Source: Thermoproteota archaeon (GTDB lineage: Archaea; Korarchaeota; Korarchaeia; Korarchaeales; Korarchaeaceae). Taken from it: 13,243 nucleotides of DNA. How positions within the stretch are numbered: the stretch's first letter is position 1; the number at the start of each line of letters is the position of its first letter. Position numbers and translations under genes: made by a program. Location: positions 1 to 13,243 of the forward strand of contig JAGGTZ010000214.1 in NCBI GenBank assembly GCA_021158805.1. The letters are read 5' to 3'. The notes below the pieces were generated by a model that saw only the letters and a list, made by a program, of their open reading frames with translations, was not told where the DNA came from and made no database searches. Positions 1-6,707 of the stretch are shown here, one piece after another.

Positions 1-1436
1 CTCTCTCTTAACTCTTTTATCTTCCTTAAAGCCTCTTTGAGACCCTTCTCATCCCTGAAGATATAGACATGCGTACCCATGGTACTCTGCATCTCTCTCC
101 TTATATGATAGGGGTTCTCTCCAGTAGACCCCTTGAGTATCCTATCGAAGATTCTCTTCTCCTCAGCTTCGACGACGTCCATTGGAACCTCCCTAATGCT
201 ATTCTTCATCGCATAATCGGCAGCTTGTCTACCAGTTAACATACCGTAGACAAGGCAGTCTGATGAGGAATTAGTTCCAAGCCTATTAGCTCCATGCAGG
301 CTGACACAGGCTACTTCTCCCGCAGCCCATAGGCCCTTCGCTGGTGTAGCTCCATATGTGTCTGTGTGGACACCGCCCATGGAGTAATGAGCTACCGGCC
401 TAACTGGCATGGGTTCCTTGACCGGATCGACTCCAGCGAACCTTATAGCCAGCTCTCTTATATGTGGAAGCCTCTCATCTATCTTCTCCTCGCCTAGATG
501 TCTCAGATCTAAAAGGACGTAGTCTAACCCTCCAGGACCCTTAAATCCTCTGCCTTCAAGTATTTCAGTCATCTCAGCTCTTGAAACTACATCCCTTGGA
601 GCTAACTCCATCCTTTCGGGGGCATAGTTCTTCATGAACCTCTCTCCCTTATTGTTAATTAGGTAGCCACCCTCACCTCTGGCTGCCTCTGAAATCAATA
701 TGCCCGACGGGACTAGCCCGGTTGGGTGGAATTGGAAGAACTCCATGTCTTTCAAAGGCAAACCTGCTCTGTACGCCATGGCCATGCCGTCTGCAGTAGA
801 GGAATGAGAGTATGTAGTGAAGGGGTATAGCCTCCCAGCACCTCCAGTGGCCAGTATGCCAGCCTTTGCTTTAAACAAGTAGAATTCTCCGGTTTTGAGA
901 TCTATAGCTGTGACGCCCCTGAACTCGTTGTTCTCTAATATGAGTGAGGTCACAAAGAACTCATGGTAAAACTTTATGTCGTCATACTTGAGGGCAGTGT
1001 CATAGAGAGTCTGCATTGCATAGAGCCCAGTTTTATCTGCAGCAAAACAAGCTCTTGGGAAGCTATGACCTCCGAATCTTCTTTGGGCTATTCTACCATC
1101 TGGTCTTCTGCCCCAAGGCATCCCCCAATGATCGAGTTGATATATCTCTTGGGGTGCAAGTCTGACAAATAGTTCTACGGCATCCTGATCGGCTAACCAT
1201 GCAGCACCCTTTATTGTATCAAAGGCATGCAGGTCGTAACTATCCCCCTCATCCGGATATAGGACAGCACCTGTCCCTCCGGCATATGCTACTGAGTGAG
1301 ACCTCATCGCATGAACTTTTGTTAAGACCGAGATGTCCAACTCGCCATTACTCCTTCTAGCAGCCTCGATAGCAGCTCTGAGACCGGCTAAGCCCGACCC
1401 AATAACAACAATATCGGTGGTTACTACCTCGACCAA
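1..1436 (-). CDS. sdhA: Succinate dehydrogenase/fumarate reductase flavoprotein subunit (C-terminus cut by window edge)
   Basis: This is the FAD subunit that oxidises succinate to fumarate (or the reverse) and passes electrons to an Fe-S subunit and on to quinone at the inner face of the membrane. About 478 residues are visible. The N-terminal dinucleotide-binding loop is GSGLAG (13-18). His47 in RSHS matches the covalent FAD attachment site. FGGHSFPRACFAADKTG, the HPTG motif, EAARGEGG with a substrate-binding Arg, HYSMGG with the second active-site His, and GANRLGTNSSSDCL all fit the family. Family members are usually 560-590 residues, so roughly the last 90 lie beyond position 1. The start chosen is TTG at 1436, because GGGAGGT (1444-1450) sits 7 nt upstream and the Rossmann strand begins right after. 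The other sdh subunits may follow off the left edge. I see no missing catalytic residue in the visible part. Confidence 0.95.
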   Translation of the reverse strand, partial: MVEVVTTDIVVIGSGLAGLRAAIEAARRSNGELDISVLTKVHAMRSHSVAYAGGTGAVLYPDEGDSYDLHAFDTIKGAAWLADQDAVELFVRLAPQEIYQLDHWGMPWGRRPDGRIAQRRFGGHSFPRACFAADKTGLYAMQTLYDTALKYDDIKFYHEFFVTSLILENNEFRGVTAIDLKTGEFYLFKAKAGILATGGAGRLYPFTTYSHSSTADGMAMAYRAGLPLKDMEFFQFHPTGLVPSGILISEAARGEGGYLINNKGERFMKNYAPERMELAPRDVVSRAEMTEILEGRGFKGPGGLDYVLLDLRHLGEEKIDERLPHIRELAIRFAGVDPVKEPMPVRPVAHYSMGGVHTDTYGATPAKGLWAAGEVACVSLHGANRLGTNSSSDCLVYGMLTGRQAADYAMKNSIREVPMDVVEAEEKRIFDRILKGSTGENPYHIRREMQSTMGTHVYIFRDEKGLKEALRKIKELRE

Positions 1437-1443
1437 AATAATT

Positions 1444-1450
1444 ACCTCCC
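1444..1450 (-). promoter_or_regulatory. Shine-Dalgarno that fixes the TTG start of sdhA
   Basis: GGGAGGT on the minus strand lies 7 nt before TTG 1436. No ATG or GTG in this frame lies between it and the Rossmann motif, so the ribosome site decides for the rare TTG start. Confidence 0.65.
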
Positions 1451-1485
1451 TTCTTAGGGGACCGTTTAACAGCTATTAGGTCAAT

Positions 1486-1497
1486 AAGATAAATATT
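1486..1497 (-). promoter_or_regulatory. TATA box of sdhA
   Basis: Read on the minus strand, AATATTTATCTT is an archaeal TATA-like element. A start of transcription about 26 nt downstream would fall near 1465 and give a leader of roughly 28 nt that contains the GGGAGGT ribosome site. Placement is by eye. Confidence 0.5.
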
Positions 1498-1601
1498 CCG
1501 ACCCAGTTTGCCGTACATAACTCTTTATCTATCGGAGGAAAATAAGAAAACATTAGACTATTGACCCAAATCTAGTGAACGAACTTCATATGACTTATTG
1601 C

Positions 1602-1612
1602 AAAAATTTTAT
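1602..1612 (+). promoter_or_regulatory. TATA box of the Rieske/cytochrome b operon
   Basis: AAAAATTTTAT in an AT-rich stretch is a plausible TATA box. Transcription would start near 1634, about 26 nt before the ATG at 1660. It faces away from the sdhA promoter inside the 223-bp divergent region, which holds no other gene that I can see. Confidence 0.5.
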
Positions 1613-1659
1613 TTGTTTTGTAGTCGTCTAGAACGAGGTCGCTTGAAGGGTGTGTTCTC

Positions 1660-1836
1660 ATGGTGATGGTGATGTTTTCAAAGCTGTGGAGCCACACAGA
1701 GGTCCTTCTGCAAAGTACTTTCACTAATGTAAATCAACTTTGGGTTTTAGTTGGGATAATTGCCATGTTCGTTATAGGCCTAGTCATTTATACCTGCTAC
1801 GCTAGAAGCTTAGGGATCCCGGAAGGTGAGGAGTAA
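1660..1836 (+). CDS. Small single-helix membrane protein, likely accessory subunit of the cytochrome bc complex
   Basis: This is a 58-residue ORF. Residues 27-48 form one strongly hydrophobic membrane helix, preceded by a polar segment (SKLWSHTEVLLQSTFTNVNQ) and followed by a short tail with Arg and several Glu residues (ARSLGIPEGEE). The Arg just after the helix suggests the C-terminus is inside. Its TAA stop shares an A with the ATG of the Rieske gene (TAATG), and its last codons carry the Rieske ribosome site (GGTGAG, 1825-1830), so the two are translationally coupled. I do not recognise the family. Position and topology suggest a small subunit or assembly factor of the Rieske/cytochrome b complex, similar in style to small PetL/CcoQ-type subunits, but that is inference. 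The start could also be one of the in-frame GTG/ATG codons up to 1672. Confidence 0.7.
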   Translation: MVMVMFSKLWSHTEVLLQSTFTNVNQLWVLVGIIAMFVIGLVIYTCYARSLGIPEGEE

Positions 1837-2342
1837 TGAATGAAGGTATTAGCAGGAGAGAGTTCATAAAAGGAGGAATCGTAGCATCTATAGCGCTAGC
1901 GGCAGCTGCAGCAGGGGTCCCCTTGGTCGAATATATAACCTCCGAGAGAGTTGTAATTGGTAAAGTGAGTGGGGAGAGGAAGGGGAAGCTCCCCATCAAG
2001 ATAGCTAACAAAAATGACTTGCAGCCGGATTCGCAGAAGCAATTCATAATGCCGATAAACCCAGATGGAAGTAGGGGACAACACCCTGCAATACTAATAA
2101 GGCTGAGGCCAGAGCTAGCTCAGAAGGCAGGAACGGAGTTCAAGGCATTTAGTGCCTTATGCACTCACCTAGGCTGTATAGTACACTTAGAGCCTGGTAA
2201 TGATATATACTGCCCCTGCCACGCTGGGTATTTTGACCCCGTGACGGGAGAGGTGATATCTGGACCCCCGCCCAGGCCGCTACCTGAGATTGAGATCGAA
2301 ATAGATGAGAATGGAGATATTTACGCTAAAGGGTGGAAATGA
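1836..2342 (+). CDS. Rieske 2Fe-2S protein, Tat-exported
   Basis: This is the Rieske iron-sulfur subunit that takes the first electron from quinol at the outer face of the membrane. It has 168 residues. The N-terminus has a twin-arginine signal/anchor (SRREFIKGG, 6-14) followed by an Ala-rich helix to about residue 33, so the folded cluster domain is exported and stays anchored. Cluster ligands are in box 1, CTHLGC (Cys109, His111, Cys114), and box 2, CPCH (Cys126, His129, disulfide partner Cys128). The Pro loop GPPPRPLP (143-150) is typical. It is translated from an ATG overlapping the stop of the 58-aa gene and overlaps the start of cytochrome b, so the three are one transcriptional unit. 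A partner c-type cytochrome is not in the window. Confidence 0.96.
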   Translation: MNEGISRREFIKGGIVASIALAAAAAGVPLVEYITSERVVIGKVSGERKGKLPIKIANKNDLQPDSQKQFIMPINPDGSRGQHPAILIRLRPELAQKAGTEFKAFSALCTHLGCIVHLEPGNDIYCPCHAGYFDPVTGEVISGPPPRPLPEIEIEIDENGDIYAKGWK

Positions 2343-3751
2343 TGTGTGAAAAGAAGGAAAAGAGTTGCCTCTCTTGGCTTGTTAATTGGATTATAGATAG
2401 AATGGGCGCTGAGGAATTTACTTCTATGATAGTATGGAGGCATACGCTGCATCCGGTTTACAGCTTGGGCGGGCTTACCACATTGATGTTTATTATACAA
2501 GCCATTACCGGACTTATCCTACTGATATTCTATGTCCCTGTCTTCGGTGAGACTAACTTGGCATATGATAGCGTGGTCAGAATAAGTGAAGAGGTAGCAT
2601 ATGGTTCTATCATTAGAGGCCTGCACTTCTATGCTGCCAATCTGATGATACTACTAGCAATACTACATTTCCTCAGGGTTTATTTCTTGGGGAGTTATAA
2701 GAGACCTCATGAGATCACTTACATATTAGGTATACTTACTGGCCTGCTAGCGATATTAGATGGAGTCACTGGATATTCACTTAGGATGGATCACATTGCT
2801 GGGGAGGCCATAAGGATCGGAAATACCTTAGTAAGTAGTATGCCAGGCGGCAAGATATTGGCTCAGATAATTTATGGTACCGGAACCTTCGATGAGATAG
2901 TTGGTAGATACCTAGCCTATCATATACTGGTTGCAGGCCTCATACTCATACTAATGTTACTGCATTTCTTCTCCGTACACCAGCATCATGTATCTCCTCC
3001 ATACGATGGGTCCGATCCTGAGCCGGCTGTACCCTTCTTCCCAAATCATGTACTTACTGAGGCTGCAGCTGCCTTCGTGATAATAGGTTCACTCATTGTA
3101 GTAGCTGCAGTGTTCCCGGCTGAGCTAGGTTTAAAATTCCTACCAACTGAGGAACTGCCCGTAGGCCAACCTGAATGGTACCTCATGGCGTTATATGCGG
3201 GGATTAAAACGGGAGTAGATCCAATACTGGCTGGAGTTGTTGTACCAGGAGTCATACTGCTAACATTAGTGCTAATGCCTTGGATAGACCCCGTCTATAG
3301 CAGACATCCCAAGAATAGGAGAATCGCGACCGTATATGGGGCTATACTTACAGGGGAGTTTGTGGTATTCACCATATATGGTATGCTAACCCCTGGAGAG
3401 CAAATCCCCCTAATTAACGCGATAGTAGTGGGGCTGATCGTTGCCTTCGTAACAGGAATACCTGCAGCGAGATATACCTCGAAGCCCGTACCTCCTAAGA
3501 AGAGACAGCCTATTAAGAGGGTAAGGCACAGACCCTTGGCCTTAGAATGGGCCAAGTATCTCTTCTGGGTGATGGTGGTAATACAGGCAATCTCTCTAGC
3601 TCTGGGACTTCAGGCACACATCGAGGAGATGTACAACCTAGCTGCCCTGTACTTCGGCATAACCATAATAGCCTTTGGGTGGGCGTTCTTCATAGGGAAA
3701 ATCCTTCTATTTGATGTTAAGTACATCACAAAGCCAGTTACTCCCCAGTAA
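2339..3751 (+). CDS. Cytochrome b of a Rieske/cytochrome b (bc1-type) complex, with C-terminal extension
   Basis: This is the membrane subunit that holds two b hemes and the quinol-oxidising site. With the ATG at 2339 it has 470 residues. The bis-His heme ligands are His96/His110 on one helix and His195/His209 on another, both 14 apart as in bc1 (b6f has 14 and 15). PEWY (278-281) marks the Qo site. The N-terminal four-helix part and the PEWY-bearing C-terminal part are fused in one chain. Beyond the usual eight helices there is a basic loop (about 382-399) and two more predicted helices (about 401-425 and 432-458). The ATG at 2339 gives an ATGA overlap with the Rieske stop. GTG 2333 and ATG 2342 are alternatives, and GGGTGG (2331-2336) favours one of the ATGs. 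No cytochrome c1 gene follows. Confidence 0.96.
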   Translation: MMCEKKEKSCLSWLVNWIIDRMGAEEFTSMIVWRHTLHPVYSLGGLTTLMFIIQAITGLILLIFYVPVFGETNLAYDSVVRISEEVAYGSIIRGLHFYAANLMILLAILHFLRVYFLGSYKRPHEITYILGILTGLLAILDGVTGYSLRMDHIAGEAIRIGNTLVSSMPGGKILAQIIYGTGTFDEIVGRYLAYHILVAGLILILMLLHFFSVHQHHVSPPYDGSDPEPAVPFFPNHVLTEAAAAFVIIGSLIVVAAVFPAELGLKFLPTEELPVGQPEWYLMALYAGIKTGVDPILAGVVVPGVILLTLVLMPWIDPVYSRHPKNRRIATVYGAILTGEFVVFTIYGMLTPGEQIPLINAIVVGLIVAFVTGIPAARYTSKPVPPKKRQPIKRVRHRPLALEWAKYLFWVMVVIQAISLALGLQAHIEEMYNLAALYFGITIIAFGWAFFIGKILLFDVKYITKPVTPQ

Positions 3752-3757
3752 CTATCA

Positions 3758-3777
3758 TAGTTTTCCCACATCTTTTT
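3758..3777 (+). terminator. Possible T-rich archaeal terminator after cytochrome b
   Basis: Runs of four and five T (within AGTTTTCCCACATCTTTTTA) lie just after the cytochrome b stop and before the next gene's own promoter. Archaeal transcription often stops at such T tracts without a hairpin. The evidence is weak and purely compositional. Confidence 0.3.
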
Positions 3778-3821
3778 ACGATTATGATCTAGAATGGCTG
3801 GGTCGACGATCGGTGTAAATT

Positions 3822-3832
3822 CCTTTTTATTT
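3822..3832 (+). promoter_or_regulatory. TATA box giving a leaderless transcript for the 255-aa surface protein
   Basis: CCTTTTTATTT is centred about 26 nt before the ATG at 3854, so the transcript should begin at or next to the start codon. No ribosome site precedes this ATG, which agrees with leaderless expression. It also separates this gene from the cytochrome b operon. Confidence 0.55.
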
Positions 3833-3853
3833 GAGGGACATTAACAAACCATA

Positions 3854-4621
3854 ATGAGCAGAGATACTCTGATAGTTATTGGCGTAGTGCTTATAGTCCT
3901 AGTTGTTCTTGGATCAACATACCTATCCATTTCAAGGGGAGTGGCTCCGGATCTCTTAGGTGAGTCCTCCAAGACTAAGAGTGCATCAGAGACCTCGGGA
4001 AGTACAACGAAAACCTCTTCTCAGAAGGCACCTTTCGAGTTCTCCAAGATATTCTTAAAGACAACATCTTTCAGGGTGACGTACGACCTACTCGAAAATC
4101 TGAAGAAGGGGGGGTCTGTTAGCCTATATTTAAAGGGTGATAAGAGGAGGTTTGATGTAAGTCGAGGTGAAAATCAGGCCGTAATAATAAACCTCCCTGA
4201 TAAAACCATTCTGTGTACAAAGCAAGAACAGTGGCAATGCTTTGAAATACCAACAGCTAAACCAAAACCAAGTGAGTATGAGGGAGCTCCACCTATAAGT
4301 GATCCTGTATCTGAAGGGAAGGAGAAGTTCAAAGAGCCTATCTATAACGGCACAAGGAAGTATGCTGGCAAGACTTGCTACTGCTATTATGTAACCGCTA
4401 GTGAAAATAGGAAAATCAGCGGAAAAGATGTACAAGGAACTACCACCGTGGAAATCTGCGTGACTAGCGAAGGTATCCCTGCATATTACTTGAATCTTTG
4501 GAAATCTAAGGATGGCAAGACAACAGAGAGATATGACGTTGTAGCGAAGACCATAACTACAACGGTACCTGATTCTGTCTTCAACCCGCCAGCAGAGCCT
4601 CAGAAGCTGCCAAGCTCCTAG
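3854..4621 (+). CDS. Membrane-anchored extracytoplasmic protein of unknown function (LolA/lipoprotein-sorting-like pattern)
   Basis: This 255-residue protein has an N-terminal membrane helix (about 6-26), a Ser/Thr-rich linker (about 38-58) of the kind often glycosylated outside archaeal cells, and a beta-rich domain from about 60 to the end. The domain alternates short strands with charged turns (for example SVSLYLKGDKRRFDV, then AVIINLPDKTILC), a pattern like LolA/LppX-type curved sheets seen in many archaeal surface proteins; this is resemblance only. Five Cys (121, 129, 175, 177, 202) lie in the outer domain and could form disulfides. NGT at 165-167 is a possible N-glycosylation site. There is no CxxCH, so it is not the missing cytochrome c. 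It lies downstream of the bc-type genes but has its own promoter, so a link to respiration is only positional. Confidence 0.8.
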   Translation: MSRDTLIVIGVVLIVLVVLGSTYLSISRGVAPDLLGESSKTKSASETSGSTTKTSSQKAPFEFSKIFLKTTSFRVTYDLLENLKKGGSVSLYLKGDKRRFDVSRGENQAVIINLPDKTILCTKQEQWQCFEIPTAKPKPSEYEGAPPISDPVSEGKEKFKEPIYNGTRKYAGKTCYCYYVTASENRKISGKDVQGTTTVEICVTSEGIPAYYLNLWKSKDGKTTERYDVVAKTITTTVPDSVFNPPAEPQKLPSS

Positions 4622-4689
4622 TACCTGTGACTATGTAATTTTTAAACAGATAAGTACGAAATACCTCAGCCAAATACACCTTATTCTAC

Positions 4690-4701
4690 ATAATATTTAA
4701 C
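4690..4701 (+). promoter_or_regulatory. TATA box of the 92-aa gene
   Basis: ATAATATTTAAC is a good archaeal TATA element. Transcription would start near 4722, leaving a leader of about 17 nt that includes the ribosome site GGAGGTGA (4725-4732). Confidence 0.5.
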
Positions 4702-4724
4702 TACGAGGACGAAGTTAATATCAT

Positions 4725-4732
4725 GGAGGTGA
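4725..4732 (+). promoter_or_regulatory. Strong Shine-Dalgarno of the 92-aa gene
   Basis: GGAGGTGA ends 6 nt before ATG 4739 and is close to the full anti-SD match. It supports the ATG at 4739 over the out-of-frame ATG at 4723, which would yield only a short peptide. Confidence 0.7.
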
Positions 4733-4738
4733 CAAAGT

Positions 4739-5017
4739 ATGATACACATATCAACTGGTTTCGAACATGCCTACAACGCCATAATGGCGGAACTGAGGGG
4801 CTATATAAATGGGAGCGAATGTCGTGTCAATGAAATACTCAGGATCTTAGAGCTACTCTCGAAAGAGAGCATAAGTGCCTTATTTGAGCAACTAAGAGGA
4901 AATTTGGATACGTGGAAGAATATGGGATCTATCTCAGAAGATCAGTACGAGAGGGGACTGAACAAGCTTGAAGAGATAAAAAGACTTGTTTTTGAGGAAA
5001 TAATCGAGAAGTCCTAG
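4739..5017 (+). CDS. Small helical protein of unknown function
   Basis: This is a 92-residue protein with a strong ribosome site (GGAGGTGA) and its own TATA box. It is mostly alpha-helical and charged, with amphipathic helices at about 8-22, 28-53 and 67-90. There are no membrane segments, one Cys (28), and no recognisable catalytic motif. It does not look like a shadow: it lies alone in its interval, has good start signals, and its codon use resembles the neighbours (AGA/AGG, ATA). The helical-hairpin character suggests a small binding or bundle protein, but I cannot assign a family. It is followed after 61 bp by pyrG, which has a separate promoter. Confidence 0.7.
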   Translation: MIHISTGFEHAYNAIMAELRGYINGSECRVNEILRILELLSKESISALFEQLRGNLDTWKNMGSISEDQYERGLNKLEEIKRLVFEEIIEKS

Positions 5018-5040
5018 TCTTGGATAGGTCTTAAGCACGA

Positions 5041-5053
5041 TTTAAAGTTTTTA
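5041..5053 (+). promoter_or_regulatory. TATA region of pyrG, which decides its start
   Basis: TTTAAAGTTTTTA holds one or two overlapping TATA-like elements. A start 25-27 nt on would fall near 5068-5078. That is downstream of the ATG at 5058 and at or just before the GTG at 5079, so 5058 is probably not in the mRNA. Confidence 0.5.
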
Positions 5054-5078
5054 TGTAATGCGGGCTCGTCCTATATGC

Positions 5079-6707
5079 GTGAATTTCAAGTTAGTCATTG
5101 TTACAGGTGGCGTAATAAGCGGTTTAGGTAAAGGTGTGATAGCAGCCTCAATAGGCAAATTAATGCAGTCAAGGGGCTTCACAGTCTCAATGATAAAGAT
5201 AGATCCATACCTAAACCCGGATCCAGGCACTTTGAACCCAGTTGAGCACGGAGAAGTCTTCGTAACGGAAGAAGTATGGAACTTTAAGCCAGGAAGGGGC
5301 ACCGAATTTAACATAGCAGAAATAGACGAGGACTTTGGCCATTACGAGAGATTCTTGGACATCTGTATGCATCCCTCAAATAACATAACTAGCGGTCAGA
5401 TAATGCTGAGCGTCATCTTAGGAGAAAGAAAGGGTGAATACCTAGGCCAGACTATACGACTTATCCCTCATGTTACGAACCAGATAAAGAGAAGGATATA
5501 CGATGTTGCGAATAGGGAAGAGCCTGATGTTCTAGTTGTAGAGTTAGGTGGGACCGTTGGCGACTATGAGGCAATGGCTTTTGTGGAGGCACTAAGACAG
5601 TTAAGAATGGAAGTAGGCACTAACAATTCAGTCCATGTACATGTGACCTACGTACCCTACGTCGAAACTGTTGGGGAGTTCAAGACAAAACCAGCCCAAC
5701 TATTCTTTAGGGAAGTGCTTGCAGCCGGTCTACCTCCAGACTTCGTGATTGCAAGAACACCTTCTCCATTACCAGATTCTGTAAAGAGGAAGCTCGCCCT
5801 TTATGCTAGCGTACCCTATGACTCAGTGTTCGAGGACCCAGACTTAGATGTAGTATATGAGCTACCAATATATTTCGAGGAGAGGGGACTAGGAAGCAAG
5901 CTCGAAGAGAAACTAAACTTGAAGGGAAAACCAGACTTGGAGGAATGGAAAAATATTGTACAGACATTTAAGGAGGGGAGACCCATCAAGATAGCCATGG
6001 TAGGCAAATACTGGAAAATGTCAGATGTCTACATCTCTATTGTGGAGGCGATAAAACATGCTGGAGCTTATAGTGGGGTGAAGCCAGTTATAGAGCCAGT
6101 AGATTCGGAGGGTCTCGAGAGGGGCAAAGGCTGGGATAAATTGGAAGAATCCGCTGGTATAATACTGACGCCCGGATTTGGATCTAGAGGTACTGAAGGT
6201 ATGATATCAGCCGCGATATGGGCCCTAAAGGAGGGGAAACCCTTCCTAGGCATATGCTTTGGCGCACAACTAGGGACCGTAGCATTTGCTAGGGAGGTTA
6301 TGGGATGGGAAGACGCCAACTCAACCGAAATAGATCCACAAACCTCATGGCCAGTGATCGATCTACTACCCGAGCAAAGAGAGATCGAGGAAATAGGTGG
6401 TACGATGAGGTTAGGGGGACATGAGGTCGTACTATTAGATGGGATACTAAGGAGAGCTTATGGAAGAGAGAGGATCGTGGAGAGGTTTAGACACAGATAT
6501 CATATAATAAATCAGTATGCAGAGAAAATGAGCGAAAGGGGATATAAAATAACTGCTGTAGATCCCTCAGGCAGGATAATAAATGCCTTCGAGGTCGAGG
6601 GTCACCCCTACTATCTTGGAGTACAGTTCCATCCCGAATTCAGGTCTAGACCTGGGAAGCCTAGCCCCACCTATAGGTCTTTCATAGAGGCGATCAAAGG
6701 GAGCTGA
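5079..6707 (+). CDS. pyrG: CTP synthase (glutamine-hydrolysing)
   Basis: It converts UTP to CTP using ATP and ammonia from glutamine. With GTG 5079 as start it has 542 residues and its first 64 align residue for residue with E. coli PyrG (TGGVISGLGKG at 9-19; 43-50 PYLNPDPG). The synthetase half includes the HGEVFVTE segment (57-64), GGTVGDYE (Glu164 for Mg) and KTKPAQ near the UTP/CTP site. The class I amidotransferase half has nucleophile Cys393 in GICFGAQ and the HPEF dyad (His518, Glu520). Two oddities: the usual DGAETDLDL loop is replaced by one about 13 residues longer (65-86), although the Asp equivalent to E. coli Asp72 is kept (Asp85), and the oxyanion-hole motif reads TPGFG instead of PGGFG. 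The upstream ATG 5058 would add 7 residues but probably lies before the transcript start. It overlaps the convergent aminotransferase gene by 14 bp. Confidence 0.95.
   Translation: MNFKLVIVTGGVISGLGKGVIAASIGKLMQSRGFTVSMIKIDPYLNPDPGTLNPVEHGEVFVTEEVWNFKPGRGTEFNIAEIDEDFGHYERFLDICMHPSNNITSGQIMLSVILGERKGEYLGQTIRLIPHVTNQIKRRIYDVANREEPDVLVVELGGTVGDYEAMAFVEALRQLRMEVGTNNSVHVHVTYVPYVETVGEFKTKPAQLFFREVLAAGLPPDFVIARTPSPLPDSVKRKLALYASVPYDSVFEDPDLDVVYELPIYFEERGLGSKLEEKLNLKGKPDLEEWKNIVQTFKEGRPIKIAMVGKYWKMSDVYISIVEAIKHAGAYSGVKPVIEPVDSEGLERGKGWDKLEESAGIILTPGFGSRGTEGMISAAIWALKEGKPFLGICFGAQLGTVAFAREVMGWEDANSTEIDPQTSWPVIDLLPEQREIEEIGGTMRLGGHEVVLLDGILRRAYGRERIVERFRHRYHIINQYAEKMSERGYKITAVDPSGRIINAFEVEGHPYYLGVQFHPEFRSRPGKPSPTYRSFIEAIKGS

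Noticed and set aside
963..1172. Plus-strand 69-codon frame inside sdhA
   Set aside because: It is wholly antisense to a well-conserved flavoprotein with no start signals.
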